Origin: Candidatus Tectimicrobiota bacterium
Lineage (GTDB): Bacteria; UBA8248
DNA: 6,748 bases
Direction of reading: 5' to 3'
NCBI GenBank assembly: GCA_016184445.1
Contig: JACPCT010000191.1
Location: 1 to 6,748 of the forward strand
In this document: piece by piece, positions 1-5,677 of the stretch
How positions within the stretch are numbered: position 1 is the stretch's first letter
Layout: each line of letters starts with the position of its first letter
Program-made: the position numbers and the translations under genes
Notes under the pieces: generated by a model
Database searches by the model: none
Told to the model about the DNA's origin: nothing
The model's input: only the letters and a program-made list of their open reading frames with translations

Positions 1-623
1 TGGGAGAAGCTCCCCCCGATGGCGCCCGGGTCCGCCTCGACCACCCCGAACTGGAGGCCGCAGCGCCGGAAGATGCGCCGGTAGGCCTCGGCCATGGCGC
101 GGTAGGTCTCCTCGGCCCCGGCCTCGTCGCGGTCGAAGCTGTAGCCGTCCTTCATGGTGAACTCGCGGCCCCGCATGACGCCGAAGCGGGGCCTCATCTC
201 GTCGCGGAACTTGGTCTGGATCTGGTAGAGGTTGAGGGGCAGGTCGCGGTAGCTCCTCACCTCGCGGGCCACGAGGTCGGTGATCACCTCCTCGTGGGTG
301 GGGCCCAGGCAGAAGTCGCGCCCGTGGCGGTCCCTCAGGCGCATGAGCTCCTTGCCGTAGAGGTCCCAGCGGCCCGTCTTCTGCCAGAGCTCGGCGGGGT
401 TGAGGACCGGGAGGAGGACCTCCTGGGCGCCCGCGCGGCCGAGCTCCTCGCGGCAGATCTGCTCGACGCGGCGCTGGGCCTTGAGCCCGAGGGGGAGAAG
501 GGTGTAGACGCCCCCGGCGAGGCGGCGGATCATGGCGGCCCGCACCATGAGCCGGTGGCTCACGACCTCGGCCTCGGCGGGCGCCTCCTTCAGGGTGGGG
601 AAGAAGCCCCGGGTGAAGCGCAT
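1..623 (-). CDS. proS: Prolyl-tRNA synthetase, bacterial type, N-terminal 207 residues (3' end cut by window)
   Basis: Cytoplasmic enzyme that joins proline to tRNA-Pro using ATP. The frame read from the ATG at 623 follows the E. coli ProRS N-terminus closely: [20 protein letters not shown] at residues 1-20, the proline/ATP-binding loop LGPTHEEV at 106-113, and class II motif 2 from QTKFRDE (136-142) through GVMRGREF to TMKDGYSF (156-163). It ends at GAIGGSFS, just before the stretch that leads into the editing (INS) domain in bacterial-type enzymes, so the editing, C-terminal catalytic and anticodon-binding parts lie outside the window. The start ATG overlaps the ispG stop by one base (TGATG), with purine-rich GGAAGG and GGAG just upstream, so translation is probably coupled to ispG. 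It is the last visible gene of the lolA-rseP-ispG-proS run. The family assignment is near certain; only the full length is unknown. Confidence 0.96.
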   Translation of the reverse strand, partial: MRFTRGFFPTLKEAPAEAEVVSHRLMVRAAMIRRLAGGVYTLLPLGLKAQRRVEQICREELGRAGAQEVLLPVLNPAELWQKTGRWDLYGKELMRLRDRHGRDFCLGPTHEEVITDLVAREVRSYRDLPLNLYQIQTKFRDEMRPRFGVMRGREFTMKDGYSFDRDEAGAEETYRAMAEAYRRIFRRCGLQFGVVEADPGAIGGSFS

Positions 624-1864
624 CAGCTCCGCCCTTCCCCGTTCCCTCCCCGGCGGCCGCCCGTGCGGGACCACTCGGCGGCGAGGGCCTCGACCTGCTC
701 GACCAGGTGGCGCTTGATCTGCGCGTAGTCCACCAGGCCCTTCTTCTCCCCCTTCATGAAGATGAGGGCCCGCTTGTGGCCCCCGGCCACGCCGATGTCG
801 GCCTCGCGCGCCTCGCCCGGGCCGTTCACCTCGCAGCCCATGACGGCCACGGTGATGGGGGCGGTGATGTGGGCGAGCTCCTTCTCGACCTCCAGGGTGA
901 GCTTGTCCACGTCGATCTGGACCCTCCCGCAGGAGGGGCAGGCCACCACGTTCACCCCGCGCTGGCGGAGGCGGAGACTCTTGAGGATCTCGTAGGCGAC
1001 GCGCACCTCCTCCACCGGGTCCGCCGCCAAGGAGACGCGGATGGTGTCGCCGATCCCCTCGGAGAGGAGGATGCCCAGCCCCACGGAGGACTTCACGCTC
1101 CCCGTCTGGAGGCTGCCGCTCTCGGTGATGCCCAGGTGGAGGGGGTACTCCACCCGCCGGGCCATGAGGCGGTAGGCCTGGACGGTGCGCGTCACGTCGG
1201 ACGCCTTGAGGGAGATCTTGGTGTCGTAGAAGCCCCGCCTCTCCAGCATGGCGACGTGCCGCAGGCCGCTCTCCACCATCGCCTCCGCCGTGGCGCCCCC
1301 GAAGCGGTCGAGCAGGTGCTTCTCCAGCGAGCCCGCGTTCACTCCGACGCGGATGGGGATGCCCCGGTCCTTCGCCGCGGCCACGACCTCGCTCACCCGC
1401 TCCTCGCCGTTGATGTTGCCCGGGTTGATGCGCAGGCAGTCCACCCCGGCCTCCGCCGCCAGGAGGGCGAGCCGGTGGTCGAAGTGGATGTCCGCGACGA
1501 GGGGGGCGTCCGTCCGCTTGCGGATTTCCTTGAGCCCCTGGGCCGATCGCTCGTCGGGGACGGCCACGCGGACGATCTCGCAGCCGGCCTCCTGGAGCCG
1601 CCCGATCTGGGCGAGGGTGGCCTCGACGTCCCAGGTGTAGGTGTTGCACATGGACTGGACGGCGACGGGCGCCCCCCCGCCGATCTTCACCGCCCCCACT
1701 CGGACCGGGAGGCTCCGCCGCCGCTTCAGGGGGAACAGATGAGGGTCGGCGCAGGGAAGCGCTTCCTCCGGCGGGGGGTTCCACAGGGGCAGGGCCCCTC
1801 CCCCCGCCGCCGGGGCGGAGGGCGAGGAGACGAAGAGGGATTGGTCGGTGAAGGGCTCGAACAT
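623..1864 (-). CDS. ispG: 4-hydroxy-3-methylbut-2-en-1-yl diphosphate synthase (IspG/GcpE)
   Basis: Iron-sulfur enzyme of the cytosolic MEP isoprenoid pathway that converts methylerythritol cyclodiphosphate to HMBPP. Of 413 residues, the TIM-barrel part starts near [10 protein letters not shown] (48-57), followed by APVAVQSM (65-72), [10 protein letters not shown] (124-133) and LRINPGNI (144-151). The three 4Fe-4S cysteines are C309 and C312 in VACPSCGR and C344 in [10 protein letters not shown], with the conserved Glu at 351. The 32-residue step from C312 to C344 equals that in E. coli. About 40 residues precede the part that aligns with E. coli IspG. The ATG at 1864 is the only ATG, GTG or TTG before the conserved domain and has GGGAAGG eight bases upstream, so I accept it. 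The gene starts 16 nt after the rseP stop and overlaps proS by one base. It is the compact form without the large insert domain of plant and Chlamydia-type enzymes. Confidence 0.97.
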   Translation of the reverse strand: MFEPFTDQSLFVSSPSAPAAGGGALPLWNPPPEEALPCADPHLFPLKRRRSLPVRVGAVKIGGGAPVAVQSMCNTYTWDVEATLAQIGRLQEAGCEIVRVAVPDERSAQGLKEIRKRTDAPLVADIHFDHRLALLAAEAGVDCLRINPGNINGEERVSEVVAAAKDRGIPIRVGVNAGSLEKHLLDRFGGATAEAMVESGLRHVAMLERRGFYDTKISLKASDVTRTVQAYRLMARRVEYPLHLGITESGSLQTGSVKSSVGLGILLSEGIGDTIRVSLAADPVEEVRVAYEILKSLRLRQRGVNVVACPSCGRVQIDVDKLTLEVEKELAHITAPITVAVMGCEVNGPGEAREADIGVAGGHKRALIFMKGEKKGLVDYAQIKRHLVEQVEALAAEWSRTGGRRGGNGEGRS

Positions 1865-1880
1865 CTCCCGCGCCTTCCCG

Positions 1881-3065
1881 CTAGCGTTCCCCGGCGGGGG
1901 CCGGGGCTTGGCGGGCGGGCGGTCTGCGGTTCTCCTGCAGGCCCGCCGGCTCGCCGTCGCGCCGCAGCAGGTAATATACGCTGTCCTTGTAGGTGGCGAA
2001 AATCATCAGGGCGATGAGGAGCACCGTCCCCACCTGCATGGCCGTCTCCCGCACCCGGAGGCTGAGGGGCCTTCCCCGGACGGCCTCGATGAAGAGGAAG
2101 AGGATGTGCCCGCCGTCCAGGATGGGGATGGGGAGGAGGTTCAGGATGGCCAGGTTCACGCTCAGGAGGATGGTGAACATGATCAGGTAGCGGAGGCCGC
2201 GCTGGGCCTGCTCGGCGGCCACCACGGAGATGCGGATGGGCCCGCCGATGTCGGCCGGGATGATCCGCGCGATCATGGCGTAGAGGGAGACCACCGTGAG
2301 GCGGGCGATGCGGTAGTTCTGGACGAGGCTCTGCCCGATCGCTTCCACGGGGCCGTAGTACTCGGTCACGGCGCCCGTCCCGAGGCTGATGCCGATGCGG
2401 CCGTAGCCCAGCTCCTTCCCGTCCTCCCCCTTGGAGGTGGGGGTGATGGGGAGCATGAGCCGCTGCCCCGATCGCTCGACCTGGAGGGCGAGGCGGCGGC
2501 CCGCCTTCTCGCGGACAGTCTCGACGAGATCGTTCCACTTCTGGACCGGCTGCCCGTCGATGGCCACGATGTGGTCGCCCGCCCTGAGGCCGGCCGCCAG
2601 GGCGGGCGAGCCGGGGAGCACCCCGCCCACCCAGGTGCCGGGGACGGGGATGCCGCCCAGGTGGAGGAGCCAGCTCAGCACGAGGGCCGCGAGGATGTTG
2701 GCCAGCGGCCCCGCCGCGATGACGGCCAGCCGGTGGCTCACGGGGCGGAGGTAGAAGGATTTCGCGGGCTCCTTGGGCGGCTCGCCGCCCGCCTCGGGGT
2801 CCTCTCCGACGAGCTTCACGTACCCGCCCAGGGGGATCAGGGAGACGCGGTACTCCGTGTCTCCGTGCTGGAACCCCCAGAGCTTGCGGCCGAAGCCCAG
2901 CGAGAAGATGGTCACCCCGATGCCCAGCCGCTTGGCGGCGAGGTGGTGCCCCAACTCGTGGATGAAGATGAGGGCCCCGAGGACCACGACCGCCCAGAAG
3001 ACGGTCTGGCCGAAGTTCAGGAGCCAGTCCAACACCGGCAATGTCAGGATGAAAGACACGATCAC
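1881..3065 (-). CDS. rseP: RseP-type site-2 zinc metalloprotease, inner membrane
   Basis: Intramembrane protease that cuts transmembrane segments of anti-sigma factors and leftover signal peptides. Its 394 residues (E. coli RseP has about 450) show a first membrane helix carrying the zinc motif HELGH (36-40, with H36, E37 and H40), then LIPLGGYVKL (77-86), AGPLANILAA (118-127), a single PDZ domain at about 140-210 (PGSPALAAGLRAGD, then AIDGQPV), and the third zinc-ligand motif NLLPIPILDGGH (309-320, Asp317) in a later helix. One PDZ domain rather than the two of E. coli is common outside gamma-proteobacteria. The GTG at 3065 lies 3 nt after the lolA stop but abuts its purine tract. A second GTG at 3059, five bases after AGAGG, is an equally good or better start and would remove two residues. 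Its substrate is not shown here; no anti-sigma factor is in the window. Confidence 0.96.
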   Translation of the reverse strand: MIVSFILTLPVLDWLLNFGQTVFWAVVVLGALIFIHELGHHLAAKRLGIGVTIFSLGFGRKLWGFQHGDTEYRVSLIPLGGYVKLVGEDPEAGGEPPKEPAKSFYLRPVSHRLAVIAAGPLANILAALVLSWLLHLGGIPVPGTWVGGVLPGSPALAAGLRAGDHIVAIDGQPVQKWNDLVETVREKAGRRLALQVERSGQRLMLPITPTSKGEDGKELGYGRIGISLGTGAVTEYYGPVEAIGQSLVQNYRIARLTVVSLYAMIARIIPADIGGPIRISVVAAEQAQRGLRYLIMFTILLSVNLAILNLLPIPILDGGHILFLFIEAVRGRPLSLRVRETAMQVGTVLLIALMIFATYKDSVYYLLRRDGEPAGLQENRRPPARQAPAPAGER

Positions 3066-3068
3066 CTC

Positions 3069-3773
3069 TCAGCGGCCTGGAGAACCCGCGCCCGGCAGCC
3101 GGAGCACTTCGACTCCCTGGGGCGCCTGGAACTGGAACACGGAGGCGGGAAGCGCCGCCCCCTCCCGAATCTCGACGAAGCGCATCCGGCTCCGGTTCCC
3201 CAGCGGATCGGTGTACTCAAACCCGGTGATCCGGAAGCTCTGGGGATCCACCTCGAGCCACATCTGCTGGAACCCCGCTTGCGCCTCCCGGGGCTTCAGC
3301 GAGAGCCGGTGGGGCTGGCCGGCTTTCCAGACCCCATCCGGGCGCGCGAGGAGGCCGAACTCCTCCACCTCCACCTCGAAGCCCTTCCGGAGGTCGCCCT
3401 TCCCCGCCAGGAAGAGGAAGGGTGTGGAAGCCCCCCCCGCCATCTCGCCCACGATGACCTGCTTCAGGCGGGGCGTGTACACCCACAGCTTGCTTCCGTC
3501 CGCGACGATGAGCTGCTTCTCCGGCTCCGTGTACTCCACCCGGATGCGGCCCGGCTTGTGCAGCCGGAGGACGCCCTTCGAGCGGGTGGTCCGGCCCAGG
3601 GATCGCAGCTCGTTCTCCTGCTCGAAGTCCGCCGACAGGGTGCCCGTCGTCTCGTACTTGCGCTGGAGGGAGGCGATGAGCGCATCCGCCCGGGACGCCC
3701 CGCTTTCCGCCGCCGCGCCATGCGCGGCCGGTGTGATGAGAAGAAAAACGGCCGTGGCCCATACCCGCGGAAT
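3069..3773 (-). CDS. lolA: LolA-type periplasmic outer-membrane lipoprotein carrier, probable ATT start
   Basis: Periplasmic chaperone that takes lipoproteins released from the inner membrane and carries them to the outer membrane. The conserved C-terminal part is clear from residue 79: VEYTEPEKQLIVADGSKLWV, then YTPRLKQV, and near the end VFQFQAPQGVEVL. Reading the same frame upstream adds typical LolA N-terminal sequence (LQRKYETTGTLSADFEQ at 36-52; RSKGVLRLHKPGRIR at 64-78) and a signal peptide with core WATAVFLLITPAAHG (5-19) and likely cleavage near HGA-AA. No ATG, GTG or TTG occurs in this frame upstream of residue 79. An ATT at 3773, seven bases after a GGAGG, gives 234 residues, which suits a LolA precursor. 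Starting at the GTG at 3539 would delete the signal peptide and the first strands, so it is unlikely. A one-base sequencing error near the A-run at 3744-3748 is the main alternative. The gene is 3 nt from rseP. Confidence 0.85.
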   Translation of the reverse strand: MPRVWATAVFLLITPAAHGAAAESGASRADALIASLQRKYETTGTLSADFEQENELRSLGRTTRSKGVLRLHKPGRIRVEYTEPEKQLIVADGSKLWVYTPRLKQVIVGEMAGGASTPFLFLAGKGDLRKGFEVEVEEFGLLARPDGVWKAGQPHRLSLKPREAQAGFQQMWLEVDPQSFRITGFEYTDPLGNRSRMRFVEIREGAALPASVFQFQAPQGVEVLRLPGAGSPGR

Positions 3774-3780
3774 GAGGAAT

Positions 3781-3785
3781 CCTCC
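3781..3785 (-). promoter_or_regulatory. Ribosome binding site GGAGG of lolA
   Basis: On the minus strand GGAGG is followed by the seven bases ATTCCTC and then ATT, an ideal spacing. This site is the main reason for choosing ATT at 3773 as the start of lolA. It sits within the inverted repeat TCCTCC-T-GGAGGA (3792-3780), so the leader could partly mask it, although the one-base loop allows only about four pairs with a five-base loop. Confidence 0.6.
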
Positions 3786-3829
3786 AGGAGGAAGGCCGAG
3801 CGGCGGACGGCCACCCTGGGCAGCGTCTG

Positions 3830-3859
3830 ATTCTAGGGAGCCCCCCGGGGGGCTGTCAA
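3830..3859 (-). promoter_or_regulatory. Sigma70-type promoter for the lolA-rseP-ispG-proS operon
   Basis: On the minus strand the -35 box TTGACA (3859-3854) matches the consensus perfectly. After 18 bases the -10 box TAGAAT (3835-3830) matches five of six consensus bases. Transcription would start near 3824-3822, leaving a leader of about 50 nt before the ATT of lolA. It is in the only intergenic gap of the window and points at the four-gene run downstream. The spacer is almost filled by a C6G6 palindrome. Promoter activity is inferred from the match and its position. Confidence 0.7.
3839..3854. repeat. Perfect 16-base palindrome AGCCCCCCGGGGGGCT inside the promoter spacer
   Basis: The sequence reads the same on both strands, lies between the -35 and -10 boxes of the lolA promoter, and shares the last base of the -35 box. 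It could be an operator for a dimeric regulator, a DNA-shape element, or in RNA a short hairpin (six pairs, four-base loop) downstream of purN. No T-run follows on the minus strand, so it is not a standard intrinsic terminator. Confidence 0.5.
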
Positions 3860-3894
3860 GAAAGTGCCTGGTTCGGCGGCCGCGAAAGGGAGGA

Positions 3895-4572
3895 TCAAGA
3901 GGTTTTCCCGTGGGCCGGGACGCCCCCGAGCGGAGGCGAAATGAAGCCCGCTCCCTCGCCCCCGGCCCCTTCGATGTGGACCCGCCTTCCCTCCAGCCGC
4001 ACCCGGCCCTCGGCGATGAGCCGCACGGCCAAGGGATAGATCTGGTGCTCGTAGAGCAGGATGCGCTCGGAGAGCGATTCCTCGTCGTCGCCCGCCAGCA
4101 CGGGCACCGCGGCCTGGAGGAGGACGGGGCCGGTGTCCACCCCCTCGTCGATGAAGTGGACGGTGCAGCCCGCGATCCGCACCCCGGCCCGGACCGCCTT
4201 CCGCTGGGCGTGGAGGCCGGGAAAGCTCGGAAGCAGCGAGGGATGGATGTTCAGGATCCGCCCCGCGAAGCGGCGCACGAACTCCGGCGGGAGGATGCGC
4301 ATGAAGCCCGCGCAGCAGACGAGATCCGCCCCGGCCTTCTCGATCCGCTCCCCGATCCGCCCGAAGAGGCCCGGCGGCCCGGGGTCGATCCACTCCGCCG
4401 CCACCCCGGCCTCCCGGGCGCGCCGGAGGGTGGCGGCGTCGACCTTGTCGCTGAGGACGAGGGCGACCTCGGCCGGGTAACTCCGCTCCTTCCCCGCGTC
4501 CAGCAGGGCCTGGAGGTTGCTCCCCCGCCCCGAGGCGAGGACGGCCAGCCGCAGCCTTCGCCCGGGGCTCAT
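3895..4572 (-). CDS. purN: Phosphoribosylglycinamide formyltransferase (formyl-THF dependent)
   Basis: Cytoplasmic purine-synthesis enzyme that transfers a formyl group from 10-formyltetrahydrofolate to GAR, giving FGAR. Of 225 residues (E. coli 212), the phosphate-binding start LAVLASGRGSNLQALL is at 9-24, AGFMRILPPEF at 88-98, and the catalytic segment NIHPSLLPSFPG at 108-119 with N108 and H110. The catalytic Asp146 lies in HFIDEGVDTGP (139-149). About 20 residues after EGRRVHIEGA form a poorly conserved tail. The ATG at 4572 overlaps the purM stop as ATGA and has GGAGG six bases upstream, so it was chosen over the longer open frame that runs back inside purM to 5010. That longer frame is arginine- and glycine-rich shadow sequence. 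Its coupling to purM fits a shared role, although FGAR made by PurN is used by PurL before PurM acts. No clear intrinsic terminator follows. Confidence 0.97.
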   Translation of the reverse strand: MSPGRRLRLAVLASGRGSNLQALLDAGKERSYPAEVALVLSDKVDAATLRRAREAGVAAEWIDPGPPGLFGRIGERIEKAGADLVCCAGFMRILPPEFVRRFAGRILNIHPSLLPSFPGLHAQRKAVRAGVRIAGCTVHFIDEGVDTGPVLLQAAVPVLAGDDEESLSERILLYEHQIYPLAVRLIAEGRVRLEGRRVHIEGAGGEGAGFISPPLGGVPAHGKTS

Positions 4573-5648
4573 GCGCCCCCTCCCTCGACCGCCACCGCGG
4601 GCTCTCCCCCCTCGCGGCGGACGACCTCGCCCACGCGGTGGACGGCCTCGCCCGCCCGCACGAGGGCGTCCTCGATCTCCCGCGCGGCCGCCCGGTCGGC
4701 CGCGATCACCCAGCCGAGCCCCATGTTGAAGGTGCGGAACATCTCCGCGCGCGCGACCGGCCCCCGCCGGGCCAGCAGGGAGAAGACGGCCGGCTCCGGC
4801 CACCGGCCCGCCCCGAAGCGCGCCTGGAGGCCCCCGGGCAGGATGCGCGAGACGTTGCCGGGGAGCCCCCCCCCCGTGATGTGGGCCATGCCGTGGACCC
4901 CGCGCTTCCCGCGCACGCTGGCGACGGCGCGGGAGTAGATGCGGGTGGGCTCGAGGAGGACGTCGCCCAGGGGGCGCCCGAGGTCCGGGTGCGGCTCGGG
5001 CTTCTCCCACTCCGCGGGATCGGAGAGGATGCGCCGGACCAGGGAGTAGCCGTTGCTGTGCAGGCCCGAGGAGGAGAGGCCCAGGAGGACGTCCCCCTCT
5101 CGGACCGCGCTGCCGTCCACGCTCTCCTCCCGCTCGACCACCCCGACGGCGAAGCCGGCGAGGTCATAGACCCCGGGCCCGTACACCCCGGGCATCTCGG
5201 CGGTCTCGCCCCCCAGGAGGACGCAGCCCGCCCGGCGGCAGCCCTCGGCCACGCCCTCCACCACGGCGGCGAGGACATCCGGCTCCAGCTTGCCGGTTGC
5301 GAGGTAGTCGAGGAAGAAGAGGGGCACCGCGCCCGCCGTCAGCACGTCGTTGACGCACATGGCCACTAGGTCGACCCCCACCGTGCCGTGGCGGCCGAGG
5401 CGCTGGGCGACGAGGAGCTTGGTGCCGACGCCGTCCGTCCCCGAGACGAGGAGGGGCTCCCGCAGGCCCGCGGGCAGGCGGAAGAGCCCGGCGAAGTCGG
5501 CGAGGGCCGCGGGGAGGCGGCTCTCATGGCCCGCGCGGGTGGAGTGAGCGGCGCGGGAAATGGCCTGGACGAAGCGGCCGCCCGCCGCCACGTCCACGCC
5601 CGCGGCCTGGTACGTGAGAGTCGGCTTTTGACTCAAGCTCGGGTCCAT
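4569..5648 (-). CDS. purM: Phosphoribosylformylglycinamidine cyclo-ligase (AIR synthetase)
   Basis: Cytoplasmic ATP-dependent enzyme that closes FGAM to AIR in purine synthesis. The 359 residues (family usually about 345-350) begin with LTYQAAGVD (11-19), followed by the signature SGTDGVGTKL (69-78), VDLVAMCVNDVL (92-103), FFLDYLATGKL (111-121), GGETAEMPGVY (146-156), SSSGLHSNGYSLVR (192-205), LLEPTRIY (231-238), HITGGGLPGN (256-265) and MFRTFNMGLG (303-312). All conserved blocks are present, so it should be active. The ATG at 5648 is preferred; the open frame extends to 5885 inside lpxC, but that extension is proline- and glycine-rich shadow sequence. No good Shine-Dalgarno is visible. The ATG is five bases downstream of a strong GC hairpin that follows lpxC, so initiation may depend on ribosomes finishing lpxC. 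It overlaps purN by four bases. Confidence 0.97.
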   Translation of the reverse strand: MDPSLSQKPTLTYQAAGVDVAAGGRFVQAISRAAHSTRAGHESRLPAALADFAGLFRLPAGLREPLLVSGTDGVGTKLLVAQRLGRHGTVGVDLVAMCVNDVLTAGAVPLFFLDYLATGKLEPDVLAAVVEGVAEGCRRAGCVLLGGETAEMPGVYGPGVYDLAGFAVGVVEREESVDGSAVREGDVLLGLSSSGLHSNGYSLVRRILSDPAEWEKPEPHPDLGRPLGDVLLEPTRIYSRAVASVRGKRGVHGMAHITGGGLPGNVSRILPGGLQARFGAGRWPEPAVFSLLARRGPVARAEMFRTFNMGLGWVIAADRAAAREIEDALVRAGEAVHRVGEVVRREGGEPAVAVEGGGA

Positions 5649-5653
5649 CCCAT

Positions 5654-5676
5654 GCGGGGGCGGAGGCCGCCCCCGC
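5654..5676 (-). other. Perfect 10-bp GC-only hairpin between lpxC and purM
   Basis: The arms GCGGGGGCGG (5676-5667 read on the minus strand, or equally 5654-5663 on the plus strand) and CCGCCCCCGC pair without mismatch around a three-base loop. The hairpin begins one base after the lpxC TAG codon (5680-5678) and ends five bases before the purM ATG. No T-run follows, so it is not a classic terminator. It could pause polymerase, protect the lpxC mRNA end, or reduce purM initiation. Function is inferred. Confidence 0.55.
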
Positions 5677-5677
5677 C

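Noticed and set aside
1726..2538. Minus-strand 270-codon frame overlapping rseP and ispG
   Set aside because: Out of frame with rseP over most of its length, with low-complexity composition; both real genes are clear in other frames.
3217..3814. Alternative minus-strand starts at 3762 (ATG) and 3814 (GTG) near the 5' end of lolA
   Set aside because: Both are in frames other than the lolA frame and yield Arg/Ser/Gly-rich shadow proteins. They would matter only if the sequence has an indel here.
3839..3854. Intrinsic terminator for purN
   Set aside because: The palindrome could form a short hairpin, but CCCTAGAATC follows on the minus strand rather than a T-run, and the element overlaps a good promoter.
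3876..3883. GCGGCCGC palindrome after purN
   Set aside because: Eight-base GC palindromes are expected by chance at this GC content and nothing around it suggests function.
294..4938. Long plus-strand open frames, including ones of 436, 660 and 721 codons opposite ispG, rseP, lolA and purN
   Set aside because: They lie antisense to well-recognised genes, show biased Arg/Gly/Pro/Ala/His composition and no recognisable motifs, and are expected in GC-rich coding DNA where stop codons are rare.
4573..5010. N-terminal extension of purN to 371 residues
   Set aside because: The extension is inside purM in another frame and is Arg/Gly/Pro-rich. The ATG at 4572 with a GGAGG and an ATGA overlap fits the family start.
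5654..5676. Intrinsic terminator after lpxC
   Set aside because: The stem is strong, but GCATGGGATG follows with no T-run, so Rho-independent termination is not supported.
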